Shown here in pieces: positions 35,341-46,142 of a DNA stretch of 64,000 bases; the first letter of the stretch is position 1; each line of letters opens with the position of its first letter. The DNA comes from Humulus lupulus (Eukaryota > Streptophyta > Magnoliopsida > Rosales > Cannabaceae), in assembly GCF_963169125.1 (NCBI RefSeq), contig NC_084795.1:94918911-94982910 (forward strand), in the 5' to 3' direction. The translations under genes were made by a program, and so were the position numbers. The notes beneath the pieces are model-generated. The model did no database searches, had not been told where the DNA came from, and saw nothing but the letters and a program-made list of their open reading frames with translations.

Positions 35341-37311
35341 CCTGCTTTTCAATTCAGCAAAACTTTTCCATTTAATCTGAGAAGTGAGTATCCAAGCTCC
35401 ACCCTTTAATAATCTCAATAGTCCCATGAACCAACTTAGGATTCAGATACATACTAACTCATTCATCTTATAGAGATGTTCTTCCAATAATAATAGGATA
35501 ACCCTCTCTCTCTAATTTACCACCAGTCTGAGAGTAATAAACTGTACTGAATTCCATCTATATACTCATCGACTTCTTAACCCTTCCAAAACCTGGAAGT
35601 CGCAATAGAGTCTTCATCTGATAAGATAGACCTTGAGTTTCATGAAGGCGTTCTATCCCTCTCACAAAGAGATTTGAATACTGATCAGCTGTACTATTTA
35701 CTTAACCTTACTAATAAAAATGTACTCACTTGGATTACTGGTCCACAATGACTCAATGCCAACTCACGCTCACCCACTATCCTGAAAATACGACCGCGAA
35801 ACCCGTCGCGATGCTCTCTTATTTCCATTATGGAATACTCAAAGGCTACAATGGCCTCACTGATTTCTGACACTCTAATCTGACTTGCTATCAGGCTAAG
35901 AACTTTACCACGCATCCCATTGCATCCCTCTTCATCTCAGGCCACCACTATAAAGCTTTCATATCCTGTTACATTTTCATGATGCCCGAATGAAGAGAAT
36001 AAAAGAATAGAATGAGATTCATCTAGAATCTCCCAATTAATCTCAATGTCCATCGGATTCCAAATCCGACCCTTATACCACAATAAATTCATATATGACA
36101 CTGCACAACTCTTAGCTAATCCAGCTAATATTTTCCATTCAATCTTTCTTATCAGTGGTTCAATTAGTCATCTTTCCTTCTAATCCTTTTCGAAATGATA
36201 TTCTCAAACATAAAATTGGCCACCTGGCCCACCAGAAACTCTACTCTAGTTCTGGTCAGATCCTTTAACCAACATATTGCTTAGGCAATTACTTTTCTCT
36301 GTCATTGAGATGTCATAACGACCTACAAACTGATTCTGATCTGTAAGAAGACTAAAAACTCATTCCCAAGGCACCTGTAATATCCTTATCACCCAAGGAC
36401 ACTCTTGCACCGAAGGCGTTCCTTAACCTTGGAAAATCACCGCAGAGAAAATTCCACAATACCATCATCCAAGACGATCACAAATCCCATTCAAATAAAC
36501 CTTTGAATGCTCTGTTCATCTGATTCACAAACACTTGGCACTAAAAAAATTCCCAAATCATAACTCAGCACTCCCAGTGCCCTTATCTGATACAAACACA
36601 TTCTTTTATATAACTTCCTCTCTGGTCTCTAACTACTCCTAACCAGATCCAAGATCCACCTTGGAGAACACCATCTTACTCACTACTGAGCTTTTAATTA
36701 TAACAACTCTGTTGAGCCATTCAAAAAAATGCCCTAAAACCGAAATCCATTCCTGGCACCAATCCAATCACCATACTATCTCTCCATATAAAAGAAACCC
36801 TGGAAAACCACCTGGAAACACATTTAGAACTCACAGACTAATCCAGTCTGTCCTGATCTCACTGGCACGATCTAAGTGGTATCCACCACACTAGCTAAGG
36901 GTTCTATGCACCTCCCTGCAATAAAACTCTAGCTCTCAATACAGTTACCCTAAGCATACAAAACCATGCACAGTGCCAACTATCACAAGGTTTTCCACTC
37001 TTAAGCCCAAGAGATGCTATACTTTCCTTGCCATTTAAAATTGCCCCATTCTTGGCTAACCAATCCAAATCCAGAATCATACCGAGCCAGTCATAACCAG
37101 CTTTACCAAAACAACTGATGAGTCCTTTTTATCATAACCCAACTCATCTCTTAAGTCACCAGTAAAATATCACACTCCCATCACAACATAATCATGTGAT
37201 ATGCATAACAACTCTATGCTTCTCTATATGCAACAAGTAAAGAAACAACATGGCACCAAAACCAATCAGTATAACTTAGAAATCAGAACTAGAAAACTAA
37301 CCTGTCACCCC
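35341..37311 (-). pseudogene. Decayed pol of Tekay-like element 1
   Basis: Together with 22844-23310 this is all that remains of pol in element 1, about 2.4 kb against about 3.6 kb or more expected. Pieces still align to element 2: the integrase C-terminal region near 35370-35560, the HHCC/WW region near 35930-36010, and RT scraps near 36300-36700. It has many indels and stops and no ORF above 80 codons. It is far more diverged than the element's own LTRs are from each other. Confidence 0.75.
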
Positions 37312-38361
37312 TCAGGAACTAGTCTCAGTCTCAAATTCCGACTGCATCGGAATGAACACTCGAGTTGGGGTCGAGCTGTCCATTCCCTTTCGCTCATCCT
37401 TCCTTCGCATTGGGCAATCCTTCTTACGATGTCCAAACATATTACATGAGAAACACGCCCTTGCTCGACATTCTCCTAGATGATGCCTTTTACACCGAGC
37501 GCATACTGGATATGTCTTCCGGCTTTCCTTTTTACTTGCTCCAATAAGTGAAGGTACCACTATCTGAGCTCCGTGCTCTCTAGCACTCTGCTGCCCAATC
37601 TGATGTCCTGCGCTCTCAACAGCAAGAGCCTTCCCTACCACCTGAGCATAGGTAGAGACTTCATGCACTGGGGCAACTCTAATACCCTGAGCTATTCCAG
37701 GATTCAATCCCTGCACAAATTTTTCCTTCTGAGCTACATCTGTGGGTACCATGTCAAAAGAAAACTTGGGCAACCCATAAAATCTATTAACATACTCTGT
37801 TACTACTGCCTTTCCCTGAACGAGACTCAGAAACTCATTCATCTTAGCAGTCTTAGCTACATCACAATAATACTTCTCCTTAAACAGCTGACTGAATTCT
37901 TTCCAGTCCATCACAACTGTGTATCGTGTATGGGATACTACCTCCCACCACGTCCGGGCATCATTCCGCAGTACACATGTAGCACAGATCACCCTATCGA
38001 GACCCACCAGTCCCATACTATCAAGAATGGAACTGATCATGCCCATCCATTGCTCAACTCTGAATGGATCTAGGCCTCCCTCAAAGACTGGAGGGTAATA
38101 CTCCTGGAATCTTCCACAGAGGAATTCCCATCTGTTCTCAACCCTAGGCTGAGCTAAAGCTGATGCCACTCCTGGCATAGCAAAGGAAGAGGTGCTCCCC
38201 AACAGATTCTGCTGTTGCTTCAAACACCTAATCTCTTCCTCATGCCTCTGCAATTTTGATTGCAAATCTGTAAGCATCTGCTGAAAATTCATAGGTGCAG
38301 ATGAAGAACTGATACCCTGGCTGTAACTCCCAGCCTCTGTATAACCACCACCAGGCCTCAT
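37312..38361 (-). CDS. Intact Gag of Tekay-like element 1
   Basis: An uninterrupted 349-codon gag. An N-terminal coiled-coil-like stretch (LTDLQSKLQRHEEEIRCLKQ) is followed by the capsid core (residues about 75-240: ARTWWEVVSHT, FSQLFKEKYYCDV, NRFYGLPKFSFDMVPTD, KFVQGLNPGIAQGI). A basic linker then leads to a zinc knuckle CFSCNMFGHRKKDC near residue 310. It is full length for a Tekay-type gag. It starts about 0.5 kb inside the 5' LTR, downstream of the primer-binding site. No pol follows in an intact form. Confidence 0.92.
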   Translation of the reverse strand: MRPGGGYTEAGSYSQGISSSSAPMNFQQMLTDLQSKLQRHEEEIRCLKQQQNLLGSTSSFAMPGVASALAQPRVENRWEFLCGRFQEYYPPVFEGGLDPFRVEQWMGMISSILDSMGLVGLDRVICATCVLRNDARTWWEVVSHTRYTVVMDWKEFSQLFKEKYYCDVAKTAKMNEFLSLVQGKAVVTEYVNRFYGLPKFSFDMVPTDVAQKEKFVQGLNPGIAQGIRVAPVHEVSTYAQVVGKALAVESAGHQIGQQSAREHGAQIVVPSLIGASKKESRKTYPVCARCKRHHLGECRARACFSCNMFGHRKKDCPMRRKDERKGMDSSTPTRVFIPMQSEFETETSS

Positions 38362-38844
38362 TATCTGCCTTGAATATAAACATGTTGATTGAATCTACAG
38401 TCAATAACTTGACCCATTAATCATGATGAGCATATCAAGAGCTTTCCCCACGGGAACAATCTGACCACACCACAATCAAAACCACTTGCAGTGCTAAAGA
38501 CATTCCCATGGCATTCATACATCAATCATAATCCCTGCTCTTCCAACATTCATACCGTGCCTCCAACTCCAGCATGAAAATATCACAATTATATACTCAC
38601 AGAGTAGGTAATCATATAATCACATCCACATATATATATTCATGGAGCATATAATCATATAGTCAAGAGCCAGGCTCTATCAGAATCTCATGCTCCCTAA
38701 TACAATGTGAAGGTAAAGCATTTACATTCTATTTAAGCAGTTAAGCACATAACTACAGAAATAGTTACCATTCCCTAAGTGAAACTATCTTCAGTGACCA
38801 GTGTACATGCCCAGCTTGTCTTCAGGAACCATAAACCTTGGCTC

Positions 38845-38856
38845 GCTCTGATATCA
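38845..38856 (-). promoter_or_regulatory. Primer-binding site of element 1
   Basis: Minus strand TGATATCAGAGC, one mismatch to the initiator tRNA-Met complement TGGTATCAGAGC, three bases from the 5' LTR. The mismatch is a transition, compatible with decay after insertion. Confidence 0.88.
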
Positions 38857-38859
38857 AGT

Positions 38860-40922
38860 TGTAATGCCCTAAACTCCAGGGACCATTACGATGTGCCTTG
38901 TAAACAGTGCTAAACTCTCTAATCGAGTCATTTGGCCAAAATCGTGTAACTAAGCATGAATAGAGGTTTAGGGATTAAAATTTTTTGGTTAAGATATAAC
39001 GTTTCATTAGAACATTTATTATATACATTGGGATCCCAAAAATATAATTTAAAGGTCTATTACAAGAAAATATTTACAACCAGCCGGTCTAAGCGGCAAA
39101 ACAGGGTTTAACCTTAGCTCCTCTCCTTCAAACCTCGGCCGTGGCGGTCGAGCAGCTGCATATGTACACATCGCCACCTAAGCTCTCCAACTCAAGGATG
39201 GTCCAGCTTTCTTTTGCCTTTACCTGCACCACATAGCACCCATGAGTTGAAGCCCAGCAAGAAAACTCAATATGCTCATGAATAGTAATAACATGTCATC
39301 AAATCATAAGGAACATGCCTAGCAGATATATCCCTAGTAAAGCAGGCAAACAAATCCACGTAATGATGGGTATTCTGGATAAGGAATCCTGCCCTCCTGA
39401 TGGGATGACTATCAAGTCAATCAGATTCAGATAACTGAATTATCACTAGTGGTTTCGGTAACCATAACGGGCTGATAGCCCTGAATAAAAGAGTGACAGT
39501 GGTACAAGTCACTAAAGTGGGTTTCGTTCCCTTTATAAATAAGTGATCCTTTCACTAGCTTAAACAGGATAGGTGCATGATGATTAGTCACCAACATAAC
39601 CTTCCTCATGAACCTAGAGTCATAACTATGGAACACTGTTCCCTAGCCATGTGACAAGCAGTCACCTAGGCCTTAGGCCCTGGGTCTGAGTAACTAGTCC
39701 TAGACTAGCCAAGCGCTTATAATTTTCATCGACCTTCGGGTCGGTCCAGCATTAATACCCCATATTTGTCATTCAACGCTGATATCGATTAGATCTAATC
39801 TTCATTCGGCCCTGCGTCCTCGACGCTTATGCCGTTTCTGACTCTCAGGTCAGTGATACGCGGCCAGTGCCGAACCTGAACAGTTGGTGCCACACACAAG
39901 CAAGCAATGCTACCAAACATATGTCATATGTCAAATATCCAAATACAGGGCATTCATCATGCTTACTTAATAACTACTAGCATAATTAGGCTCAAGCTCT
40001 GAACAATCTCATATTCAGTACTCAAAGCATGCCCTACTCACATGTTTCTCGTGCAACACATGCATCACATTTAATCACTTGACATGCCTCAACAATAACC
40101 ATGCATGTCACATTTAAGCATCCAACATGCATCAAGAATAACCATGCATGTCACATATACATAGGGTGCTGTTTTCTTACCTCTGATTCGAGCAAGAATT
40201 AATATAAGAACGATCCTTGAGAGCGATCAACCTTTAAGCCTTTAGCGGTTACCTAGTCATAACAAAATATGGGACACCATCAATAAAATTAACACCAAAG
40301 GTTCCCAAACCAAGATCTAGCCTCCTGGACATTAATCCCCACTAATCCGGGTAGTAGGAACAATCCCGAGGCCTAAAACCAAGTTCCCGGCGCCAAAACA
40401 CTCAAACGGTCTCAAACCTGACCAAGGGCTGCGGCCCTAACACCTTGGGCCGCGGCCCCCAGCAACTCCAGGAGCAAGGGTTGCGGCGCCCAGGAAGGCA
40501 AAAACCTCCCCAGCAGCTTCTTCGAGCTAGGGCCGCAACGCCCAAGAATAGGGCCGTGGCCCCAACCCAGAACCAGCCATAAACCCGTTTTCCATCATCC
40601 CAAACACCCCAAAAACATACCTAAACACTTCCAAATCATCAAATCAAAGTTCCCAAGCTTCCCAATGATCCAAAACCTTCAAATCCCGAGGCTCAGATGA
40701 ACCAAAAGCTCAACGATTCACAAAGTCCAATTCTAAGCTTAAAAACTTAAAAAACTTAATGCTTGAATTACCTCCAATTGAGTTGTTTCCAACTAAATCC
40801 TTCGGCTAACAAGCTTCTAATCTTTCCTAGGATCGCTATGCCTCGATCCTCGCTTGATTCCAACTCCTAGAACTCGAGATTTCTTCGAAAATGCTTCAAA
40901 CGGTAAAATGAACTATCAGGAA

Positions 40923-40953
<31 letters not shown>

Positions 40954-41463
40954 GTTTTCTAACGTACGGTTCTATCTGACAAGCTACTTCAACCTTAAGT
41001 AACCTCAAATAAAACCTAGTGATTGGGGTCCCAAAAACACCCCCGGGGACATTATAGTCAAAACTCCTAGAATTTCCTCCTGATCTCAATAACTCCCAAT
41101 TTATTATCAAATAACATCCTCATAACTCAATATCCCAATAAAAGACCCCTGTTATGACAAAACCGCTAATCAATAATATAAGACAGTCTCATGCTGAATA
41201 ACTCGAATATATCTCCATAATAATGGGATCTCATTCACAAATCACAATATGCACCCAAATATACAAATATGCCCTCAACATGCCAAATTACCAAAACACC
41301 CTAATAATCAAATGTGGACCCACATGCATGCATATAAAATCATATTATAATATAATTCACATAAACATGCATATTATTATTTAATAACATATTAAATCAA
41401 TTATGGCCCTCCTGGCCTCCTAATCAAGGTCTTAATCCTTATTAGGAAATTTGTGGCATTACA
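38860..41463 (-). repeat. 5' LTR of Tekay-like element 1
   Basis: 2604 bp, TGTAATGCC...GGCATTACA. It has a shorter, interrupted (GA)n (40921-40952), two CATGCATG units near 40080-40160 and a GC block at 40425-40565. Confidence 0.9.
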
Positions 41464-41506
41464 CTAGCTAGACATATAGTAATAAAGAAAAAGTAAAAAA
41501 AAAAAC

Positions 41507-42250
41507 CTAATATGTGGGACGATGACTTTGAATTATCGGTAGCATATGGTTCACCCAGTATTGTCACATTTCATTAATCTGTGCTGGTGTATATGGCGTA
41601 GTGTTTAGCTACAAAAAATACAAAGTAAAATATATTAGTTAATTATTATTTGATTATATATACTTTAATAATAAATAAATTGTTAACTTTGTATAAATTT
41701 ATATACATACCTCTTTCTTCAAGTAACGTCCAGGTCGTGAATGTTCAATGTAATCCTTCAACATTCTCATCACATAATATCCACATGCCACATTGTCTAG
41801 TTGGTGCGGATACTAATATTTAAATAAAATGTCAAGCAATTAATATAAAAAATATTAGTAAAATTCAAGTATAAATTTTTAAAATAATTAAAGTCGTAGT
41901 TACTTACTTTCGGTTGCACAATTTCAATATTATTTGGAATCGCGGGAGGTTTTGGTAGACTGGTTAGAAAAAGGTTGAAAGCATTGACTATCACTGCCAC
42001 AATTTCTTCACGGTTTTCCAGTTCTGAGTTCACTGGATCACAACAACAAACGTAATATGCATATAGGGCCAATATAATCAACATCCAATGATCACTACAC
42101 AAGAAAAACAATACTTGGTATAAGTCTCCAACGCAAATGTTATAAGGACTAAGTATCTGACAGTAACAAATTTTTGAACTTACCCATGGTTCCAGGGGAC
42201 AATCATAAGTTGCTCACTTGATCTTAATTGACGACAACGCTTGATCATAT
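41507..42250 (-). CDS. Ulp1/SENP-type (C48) cysteine protease of the CACTA element, spliced
   Basis: Four exon-like pieces with good splice sites: about 42184-42250 (EQLMIVPWNHG), 41908-42094 (DHWMLIIL... to IVQPK), 41711-41812 (PHQLDNVACGYYVMRMLKDY) and 41507-41608 (YTPAQINEM...). The catalytic His (DHW), Asp (CCDPVNS), Gln (PHQLDN) and Cys (ACGYYVM) of the C48 family can all be seen. Such enzymes cleave SUMO-like conjugates. Ulp1-like domains are known passengers of some plant transposons. An in-frame TGA in EM*QYW (CGA to TGA) breaks the last exon, and the N-terminal part of the protein is not present. Confidence 0.75.
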
Positions 42251-42296
42251 TAAATCACATATTTTAAAATCTTTAAGTAAAATAGAAGTAATTAAA

Positions 42297-42606
42297 TTAT
42301 ACCTTCATTAAATCCCATATATGAGTTTTGGTCTCCGCTGGAACTTTGTTCCAGGAGTTACAGGTGATGGGCACAACAGTCCTCACTATAGAACCCAACG
42401 CTGAAGATCGATTACTTCTTGCAGTACCTGTCACTTGACCATACTCATTGAACGTTACAGGTATAAGATTTCCTTCACTTCTATTCTTAATCAATTTGTT
42501 CATCCATGTGCGTCCTCGCACATTTTTTTCATCTGTAATCTCTGGTTCAATATTAGGATTTTGTTGAGGATTTTCCTCCTCATCACTATCACCAAAAGGA
42601 TCTAAC
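42297..42606 (-). CDS. TNP1/TNPA-like exon of the CACTA element
   Basis: The exon begins after a TTTCACAG acceptor with MLDPFGDSDEEEN. It contains RGRTWMNKLIKNRSEG, VTFNEYGQVTG and VPITCNSWNKVPAETKTHIW, and ends at a GTATAA donor after DLMK. This resembles the start of the plant En/Spm 'Ptta' transposase-associated domain found in the second CACTA protein, which binds subterminal repeats. The rest of that domain is missing: the next exon-like sequence is already the Ulp1 protease. That suggests an internal deletion, or a fused TNP1-Ulp1 gene that has lost its middle. Confidence 0.65.
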
Positions 42607-42740
42607 ATCTGTGAAACATAAAAATCAATATGATAAGTTATATATATATATATATAGAAAAAAAATATAGCAAACAAAAACATATAATAAACAAACCAAA
42701 ATCATTTTTGCAAGTATGACACACATAATTATATTATACC

Positions 42741-43193
42741 TCACATTAGGTTATCAATCCATAAACCTTCACCATTATCACATAAACAAACACCATCATC
42801 ATCAATTTCATCATTACATATTGGTGAGGTGAATATGATTGATTCTTCTTGAATAGGTATATCATGCAAATCACCATCTTTGGTATTCCATTCTTTTGTT
42901 GGCGTTGTAAGCATAATTGACCATTGGTTGTTTGAAGGATCATTCACATAAAATACTTGTTTTGCTTGTGCAGCCATTATAAATCTGTCTGATTTGTGCC
43001 CTAGTCGATTTAGGTTTACTAATGTGAAACCAAAATCTTCATATATTATGCCGCTGTCACTCTTCATCCAATCACAAAAGAAAACAGGTACTCGAGTTGT
43101 GATATAATCTAACTCCCAAAATTCTTTAATTACTCCATAGAAAGTCATATCACTTTGAACATGATTTTTGTCTTTCGCATTGGATATTTGCAT
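42741..43193 (-). CDS. DUF4216 part of the TNP2 transposase
   Basis: 150 codons from an internal Met; homology extends upstream to about 43346 (RGPSHRVIKFSSYIIDGTQF). It has MTFYGVIKEFWELDY, VPVFFCDWMKSDSG, FTLVNLNRLGHKSDRF and AKQVFYVNDPSNNQW, the DUF4216 core found at the C-terminus of CACTA transposases. Confidence 0.85.
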   Translation of the reverse strand: MQISNAKDKNHVQSDMTFYGVIKEFWELDYITTRVPVFFCDWMKSDSGIIYEDFGFTLVNLNRLGHKSDRFIMAAQAKQVFYVNDPSNNQWSIMLTTPTKEWNTKDGDLHDIPIQEESIIFTSPICNDEIDDDGVCLCDNGEGLWIDNLM

Positions 43194-43664
43194 AGTTCTA
43201 GCGACAAGACTAACACCACTATTTTGTGTGGTTCTCTTGGTATCATGCTCCCTAGTATTGAATTGTGTACCATCGATTATATATGATGAAAACTTGATGA
43301 CTCTATGAGAAGGGCCTCGAGAGATCCACTTAACAATGTCGACACATTATTTGATGTGTTTTTCAATTCATTGACAACCTATTAAAAATAAAACTAGTCA
43401 ACCAACATACATTGCTATACAATAAAAATAAAATCGAAAAATCAACATAATATACCTTATTTTCTATCCAACTATTAAATGTACGATAATGTTTGTCTTG
43501 TAACCATTTGGAGTTCCTTGACTTTGATGGAAATTTTGTCTTGATCCAGTTAAAATGTTCCCTTCAAAATTACATATGCTGTTAGTGAACGAATTGTGGA
43601 AGTTATCACATATTTACATTGCATATGTATTATATATATGAACATAAACTTACTCGATATAAGG

Positions 43665-44420
43665 CTACATTTCATTAATATTTTGCAATACTAGACGACG
43701 TGCTTCATCTAGTTCATCCTGATTCACTGCGCAAACAACACTGCCACGACGACTCTGAATCTCAACATTATTAACTTCATTTACCCAAATCCTCTGTACA
43801 CCAGCCATGTATTCAAAACAAAATTCAACTGCCTCTTCAGCAATATAACATTCCACAATGCACCCTTCTGGGCGACTTCTATTTCTGACATACCCCTTAA
43901 GAATCTTCATATATCGTTCAAATGGATACATCCATCTTAAATAAACGGGACCACAAAATCTTAATTCTCTAACCAAGTGAACTGTAAGATGAATCATTAT
44001 ATAAAAAAAGGAAGGTGAGAAGTATTTCTCCAGCTCACACAAGACCTCAACAATTTCATCATGTAACTTGGGCAACTTAATAGAATCAATCACCTTACAA
44101 CACAATGACTTGAAAAACAAACATAACCTTGTGATAATCTCTCGAACTTGTTGAGGTAAGACATAATGAATTGCCACTGGTAGCAAGTGTTGCATTAGAA
44201 TATGACAATCATGAGATTTCATAACACTCAGAGTACAACTTTTCATGTCTACCAATGACCTTATATTTGATGAATAGCCATCTGGAACTTTTACATTAAA
44301 TAGACAGAAACAAACTTCCTTCCTTTCATCTTTAGTGAGGGTGTAAGAAGCAGGAGGCAAGTATGTTCGTCTCTTATCTATTTTCGGAGTTAATCCTTCA
44401 CATATACCCATTGTAGTCAA
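43665..44420 (-). CDS. DUF4218 part of the TNP2 transposase
   Basis: 251 codons in frame with the upstream tnp2 part. It includes MKSHDCHILMQHLLPVAIHY, CELEKYFSPSFFYIMIHLTV, YLRWMYPFERYMKILKGYVR and RPEGCIVECYIAEEAVEFC, which define DUF4218, the domain following tnp2 in CACTA transposases. A 87-codon stretch (44424-44687, LRHNLDVMHIEKN-type motif) joins it to the first part. Confidence 0.87.
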   Translation of the reverse strand: MTTMGICEGLTPKIDKRRTYLPPASYTLTKDERKEVCFCLFNVKVPDGYSSNIRSLVDMKSCTLSVMKSHDCHILMQHLLPVAIHYVLPQQVREIITRLCLFFKSLCCKVIDSIKLPKLHDEIVEVLCELEKYFSPSFFYIMIHLTVHLVRELRFCGPVYLRWMYPFERYMKILKGYVRNRSRPEGCIVECYIAEEAVEFCFEYMAGVQRIWVNEVNNVEIQSRRGSVVCAVNQDELDEARRLVLQNINEM

Positions 44421-44969
44421 GTCTTATCTAGCCTTAATTCCATCCTTAGTTTTCCCAGGAATATTCAACAAAGTTCCAAGCAAACTATCACATACATTTT
44501 TCTCTATGTGCATAACATCTAAATTATGGCGTACAAGTAAGAATTGCCAATATTCAAGCTCGAAAAAAATAGATTTCTTTTTATAACAACTTTTGGGCTC
44601 TTCCACAACCTTAGCCTTCCCATGACCCTTCCATTTTGTAGGTGTACGAACTTTAGGCTTACCTAACTTAAACATGATTTTAGACATCTTCTCAAGTACT
44701 TCACTCCCATTTAAAGGCTGAGGAGCCTCCTCAAACTCTTGTTCGCCGTTGAATGCCTTTTTCCAAGTTCAATATTTATGCGTACTAATCAAGAACCTCC
44801 TATGACCCATATAACATATTTTTATGGAGTGTTTTAAGTATTCAGAACATGTTTTTTCTTCACAAACGGGACAAACCTTATATCCTTTCACACTAAACCT
44901 AGATAAATTTCCATAAGCAAGAAAGTCATTGATAGTCCACAACAATACAACTCTAAGATTGAATTCTTC

Positions 44970-46142
44970 TTACCTGTATGCATCATAAACCTTAACTGCT
45001 TCATCCAACAAAGTTTTCAAATCATCGATAAGTGGCGACAAATATACATCGATGTCATTACCAGGTTGTTTAGATCCCGATTTCAACAATGTCAACAAGG
45101 TAAATTTTCTCTTCATGCACAACCATGGGTGTAGATTGTAAATGACAAGCATAATAAGCCAACAACTATACTTACTACTAAGAGAAGTGTGTGGATTAAT
45201 CCTGTCAGTCGAAAGACCTAGACGAATATTACGAGATTCATTTCCAAAACAAGGCCACTTCAAATCAACCCTCTTCCAAGCTAGGGTGTCAGCTGGATGC
45301 CTTAATTTACCATCATTTATTCTCTCATTAGCATGCCACGATAAATTTTTAGCATGTTCAGCATTTCTAAACAATCGAATGAAATGAGGAATAGGAGGAA
45401 GGTACCACAAGACCTTGGAGAGTACTCCTTCCTTGACATCCTCACCATTTCTTTTCTTTTGCCATCGTGGCTCACCACAAGTAGGACACATTTTTGCATC
45501 TGCAAAGTCATTCCGATATAATATGCAATCATTAGGACATGCATGAATTTTTTCATATTGCATGCCCAATGAGCATAATGTTTTCTTTGCTTCATAAAAT
45601 GAAGTTGGCATTTCATTAAACTCCGGCAACAAATCATTCAAAAAACAAAGTAGATCAGCCATCCCTTTATCACTCCAACCGTGTTTAGCTTTCAAATTGT
45701 ACAATGTAAGGAGTGCATATAACTTTGTAAATTTTTTACAACCGGGGTAAATTGGTTTCTCAGCATCACTAAGTAGTGTCTCAAACTTATTTGGGTCTAC
45801 TCCGGATCCATAATGTGCGTCATCAATCATATCATCTAATGCATCACAATTCTCCTCTACTATATTCCTCCTTACTTCAGTAGGTCTACTTGGTGGAGTT
45901 GGAGCGACATGCATTCTCTCCCCATGCATATACCAAACCGTGTAACTTTTGTCAATTCCATTGAAAAATAAGTGTTGTTTGATCTTACCAAGATCCATTT
46001 TCCTTACATTTCCACACTTAATACATGGGCAACGAGTAAATTTTAGGTCTTTCACATTTTTCGAACAAAATCTTAAGAATAAACCGACTCCATTTTTATA
46101 TTCCACGGATAACCTATTTGCTGACATCCATTTTCTATCCAT
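44970..46142 (-). CDS. Transposase-associated domain and tnp2 N-terminal part
   Basis: 390 codons open. The transposase-associated domain comes first (residues about 1-75: MDRKWMSANRLS, CPCIKCGN, HLFFNGIDKSYTVWYMHGE). The tnp2 domain starts with KHGWSDKGMADLLCFLNDLL, a CPNDCILYRND and CPTCGEPRW zinc-like motif, and LRHPADTLAWKRVDLKWPCF. It ends at a TAA in YR*EEFNL, after which the same frame continues. Confidence 0.88.
   Translation of the reverse strand: MDRKWMSANRLSVEYKNGVGLFLRFCSKNVKDLKFTRCPCIKCGNVRKMDLGKIKQHLFFNGIDKSYTVWYMHGERMHVAPTPPSRPTEVRRNIVEENCDALDDMIDDAHYGSGVDPNKFETLLSDAEKPIYPGCKKFTKLYALLTLYNLKAKHGWSDKGMADLLCFLNDLLPEFNEMPTSFYEAKKTLCSLGMQYEKIHACPNDCILYRNDFADAKMCPTCGEPRWQKKRNGEDVKEGVLSKVLWYLPPIPHFIRLFRNAEHAKNLSWHANERINDGKLRHPADTLAWKRVDLKWPCFGNESRNIRLGLSTDRINPHTSLSSKYSCWLIMLVIYNLHPWLCMKRKFTLLTLLKSGSKQPGNDIDVYLSPLIDDLKTLLDEAVKVYDAYR

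Larger units (their letters stand above)
20261..41463 (-). mobile_element. Tekay/Del-like Ty3/gypsy element 1, with nested element 2
   Basis: LTRs lie at 20261-22843 and 38860-41463, with TGTAA...TTACA ends and a 5-bp target duplication CTAGC (20256-20260, 41464-41468). Without the nested insertion it is about 9.2 kb. Orientation is minus: the primer-binding site is next to the right LTR and the polypurine tract next to the left. It has an intact gag ORF but only rubble of pol. By eye the two LTRs differ at about 5-6% of sites in their first 250 bases, plus repeat-number differences. Confidence 0.92.
42741..46142 (-). pseudogene. TNP2-type CACTA transposase, whole gene
   Basis: One frame runs from the ATG at 46142 to 43665 (826 codons) with in-frame stops at codons 391 (TAA), 458 (TGA) and 574 (TAA) and a TAG at 43665-43667. 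It continues by a GTAAGT donor near 43655 into an exon at about 43456-43566 (NWIKTKFPSKSRNSKWLQDK). After another intron comes the DUF4216 exon ending at 42741. One frameshift occurs near 43346 (in the VDIVKWISRGPSHRV region). The enzyme cuts CACTA ends. The damage shows that it is no longer made. Confidence 0.85.

Noticed and set aside
42297..42683. Start of the TNP1-like ORF at the upstream Met (about 26 extra residues rich in Ile, Phe and Tyr)
   Set aside because: That stretch is intron sequence before a clear TTTCACAG acceptor; the exon begins at MLDPFGD.
44941..44972. CAGGTAAGAAG as a splice donor in the transposase
   Set aside because: The same frame continues directly with EEFNLRVVLLW, conserved in TNP2, so this is an in-frame TAA and not an intron start.
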